Source of the DNA: Lucinisca nassula
Lineage: Eukaryota; Mollusca; Bivalvia; Lucinida; Lucinidae
Direction of reading: 5' to 3'
Assembly: GCA_963580285.1 (NCBI GenBank)
Contig: OY757010.1
Span: 211,452,138-211,516,137, forward strand
Length of the DNA: 64,000 nucleotides
The position numbers and the translations under genes are program-made. Below are positions 62,253 through 64,000 of the stretch, one piece after another. Each line of letters begins with the position of its first letter. The first letter of the stretch is position 1. Below the pieces are notes generated by a model, which saw only the letters and a list, made by a program, of their open reading frames with translations, did not search any database and was not told the DNA's origin.

Positions 62253-62398
62253 AATTCTTACATGGGTGTGAGGGGTAGATAGAAAACTCCTTCCCTCGGG
62301 ATTACTGTCCGGCATCATTCGGCAAGCCTCGTGATGCCGGAAGTGACCCTCGTAACGGATTTTTCTGTCAATCCCTCGCACCCCTGTAAGATTCTTTT
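62253..62398. mobile_element. ~146-bp MITE with TCTTACATGGG ends, copy 2
   Basis: TTCTTACATGGGTGTGAGGG GTAGATAGAAAA and the mirrored TTTTTCTGTCAATCCCTCGC ACCCCTGTAAGATTC. Central CCGGCATCATTCGGCAAGCC TCGTGATGCCGG is also a stem. Confidence 0.8.
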
Positions 62399-62399
62399 A

Positions 62400-62944
62400 G
62401 TATTGTCCGGATGTTTCCCAAAGTGTTCTTGCAAGTGTCTGTTTGTTGGTTTTCACAATAACAGGTTAATTTATTCAGATAACATTCCTTTCTGTACCTC
62501 CATGTAATGAAAAGTTGGTTTACTGGGCCATACATCATTTCCTTTTCTTGTTCCGTGTTCAAATAAGCATCAACAACCTCTGTTTAGATCATAAATTCGA
62601 AAACTCTCACAGAAATGCCACTTTTCGAGGCTTAACGGAATCATTTAGCTTTACAAGATTTTCAAACATAAGCCCTGATAAGTTTAAATTCAGAAAACCG
62701 TGGATATATATACTCAATTCATATTCCAATACATATAAACACTTATCCATAAAAACTTGTAATATTCTTCCAAACTAGCCACAGGAACATTCAAAACTGC
62801 AATGTTTAGTCAGTCGGTTGTATGGAATGTGTTTTTGTAAAGTGCATTAAGTGTTTTTGAAAGTGATCACTACCTTGAACTAGAGAGCCCTAGATGTCTG
62901 AAGAACATTTTTAGCTTTCAGTCCTGTAGACCTGTGCAGATATC
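62400..62944. other. No recognised feature
   Basis: An 87-codon plus frame (62515-62778), F/S/N-rich, shows no domain. Confidence 0.35.
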
Positions 62945-63122
62945 TTTGTAAACAGTGTAGATCTAGATTGGACGCCTCATAAATTAGCCGTCTGATCAGG
63001 ATCAACATTGTTTGCCATCATTGTAATAGAATTCTGATTAAAACCCCTATTACAAGAACGGACGTGTCCAAATTCAAAGATAGAAGATTCCTCTTCAGAG
63101 ATTCAGGGGTGAAAGGGTTAAG
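62945..63122. mobile_element. TTAA-hairpin MITE, right part
   Basis: TTTGTAAACAGTGTAGATCT, GATTGGACGCCTCATAAATT AGCCGTCTGATCAGGATC, CATTGTTTGCC, ending TCAGGGGTGAAAGGGTTAAG. A similar end is at 50540-50577 and 60650-60675. Confidence 0.65.
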
Positions 63123-63279
63123 CCATGAAACGCCACTCAGTATGTCTAAAGTTTGCCTCTCTCATTTATATTGCTATTGCGTTTGTTACTTTGTTCTTTC
63201 CTTCAAGGGGTTTGTTTCTGGTGGCTGTATTTAGTTTCTTGTGCTCAAAGTTTTTAATGCGTTTTTGTTCAAAAGACAG

Positions 63280-63434
63280 TAAATTCCGCCATTAAGACCA
63301 CCTAAAATTAAGACTAAATCTGCTGTTGAAAGCTTATTAACAAAGTTTCAGTTATTCTTTCTTCGTATTTTCTACACCCAGTGTTTCTCAATAAAAGATC
63401 ACCTTTGCGACAGTTCAAAAGTGGTCTTAAAGAA
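63280..63434 (+). mobile_element. TA-MITE-206, right end replaced
   Basis: ACAGTAAATTCCGCCATTAA GACCACC to GACAGTTCAAAAGTGGTCTT AAAG, where a CAT-hairpin MITE begins. Confidence 0.8.
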
Positions 63435-63435
63435 A

Positions 63436-63685
63436 TGAAATGAACACCCCCTTACACCCCACTTTATATGGAGAAAACTTGGGTTTACGGGGTTAAACGT
63501 TATTTTTCTTACTTATACTCCAAGACCTAGGTTGTGGGTACTCGTTAGAACCGCCTCAATGAGGCGGTTCTAACGAGCACCCACAACCTATGTTTGCAGT
63601 ATAAATAAGAAAGATATCAGAAAAGTAGCCATTTTGGAGATGTGAAAAACTGCACACTATGTCTTACGGGTGTGTTATCGTAATG
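63436..63685 (+). mobile_element. CAT-hairpin MITE missing its first ~25 bases
   Basis: AAATGAACACCCCCTTACAC CCCAC to ACGGGTGTGTTATCGTAATG. A perfect palindrome at 63534-63590. The left terminus is lost at the junction with the TA MITE. Confidence 0.9.
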
Positions 63686-63857
63686 ATATCAGCTGGACCC
63701 CATCCCCCAGTGAGGTAAGATACGGGACATCATCGCCACACCCTAACCGCCACCCCAGCAGAGGCTAAAAACAACCAAATGAAAGGGTGTAACAGGATAC
63801 CAGGCCCCAATTATAAACGTAGTAGCGTCAAGTGAAAAAATGTTTTCAAGCATGTGC

Positions 63858-64000
63858 CAACACGTGAACAATTCCGTGTCCCACACTCTACCGCTAAACA
63901 CCACTTTATATAGTAAAAACGGGTGATCTTTTCTTATTTCCGCTCCAAGACATAAGTTGTGGGTACTCGTTTGAACCGGTTCAATGAGGCGGCTCTAACG
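63858..64000 (+). mobile_element. CAT-hairpin MITE, cut by window edge
   Basis: CAACACGTGAACAATTCCGT, ACACCACTTTATATAG, GTTGTGGGTACTCGTTTGAA CCGGTTCAATGAGGCGGCTC TAACG at the last base. Confidence 0.85.

Overview
This window is eukaryotic, repeat-saturated, intergenic-type DNA with no host gene I can support. The repeat community points to a bivalve mollusc: short hairpin MITEs, tandem-array elements with ~155-160 bp monomers joined to ACGG/CCGT microsatellites (the 'pearl'/Helentron-associated style described from clams and oysters), tRNA-derived SINEs, and decayed non-LTR, Penelope-like and Tc1/mariner elements. Species cannot be settled from the sequence. Apart from one weak 128-codon frame, open frames over 180 bases either fall inside repeats, are antisense shadows, or show no recognisable domain.

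Layout. 1-7.3 kb: mosaic of SINEs (SINE-A, tRNA-SINE-B, SINE-C), hairpin MITEs and a TA-flanked 206-bp MITE. 7.9-10.4 kb: one long tandem-array element. 11.4-16 kb: two head-to-head, internally deleted copies of an LTR-bounded retroelement whose remnants read like a Penelope-like reverse transcriptase. 16.7-18.9 kb: 5'-truncated, frameshifted RTE-like LINE on the minus strand. 20-26 kb: nested MITEs, a 157-bp-class array, and a SINE split by a tandem triplication. 27.2-28.8 kb: a complete but dead Tc1 transposon with 30-bp inverted ends, itself inserted in another repeat. 29.5-31.1 kb: a second array element. 32-40 kb: MITEs, SINEs with clear target-site duplications, a CR1/Jockey-like RT fragment and a fold-back element. 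41-47 kb: two large arrays, several large palindromes and a LINE 3' end with a (CTTA)n tail. 47-53 kb: hairpin MITEs, an AT-rich stretch with nothing recognised, a solo LTR, and a tRNA-SINE in a TA MITE. 54-59.2 kb: two more arrays and a 1.1-kb DNA transposon. 59.5-64 kb: hairpin MITEs and an 0.9-kb fold-back element.

How the parts relate. The window is best read as layers of insertion. Target-site duplications and broken hosts give relative ages: for example tRNA-SINE-B was broken by SINE-A, and a TA MITE was broken by a TTAA MITE inside an LTR. Hairpin MITEs are the youngest-looking and most numerous class. The most interesting structural signals are (i) TTAA-flanked MITE families with different ends but the same central palindrome, (ii) palindrome arms that change together, (iii) LTR-RT-LTR organisation around a catalytically gutted RT, (iv) covarying 3' hairpins on array elements, and (v) a satellite array that captured and re-amplified a SINE. 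I did not find a defence system, a novel operon-like system or a functional gene.
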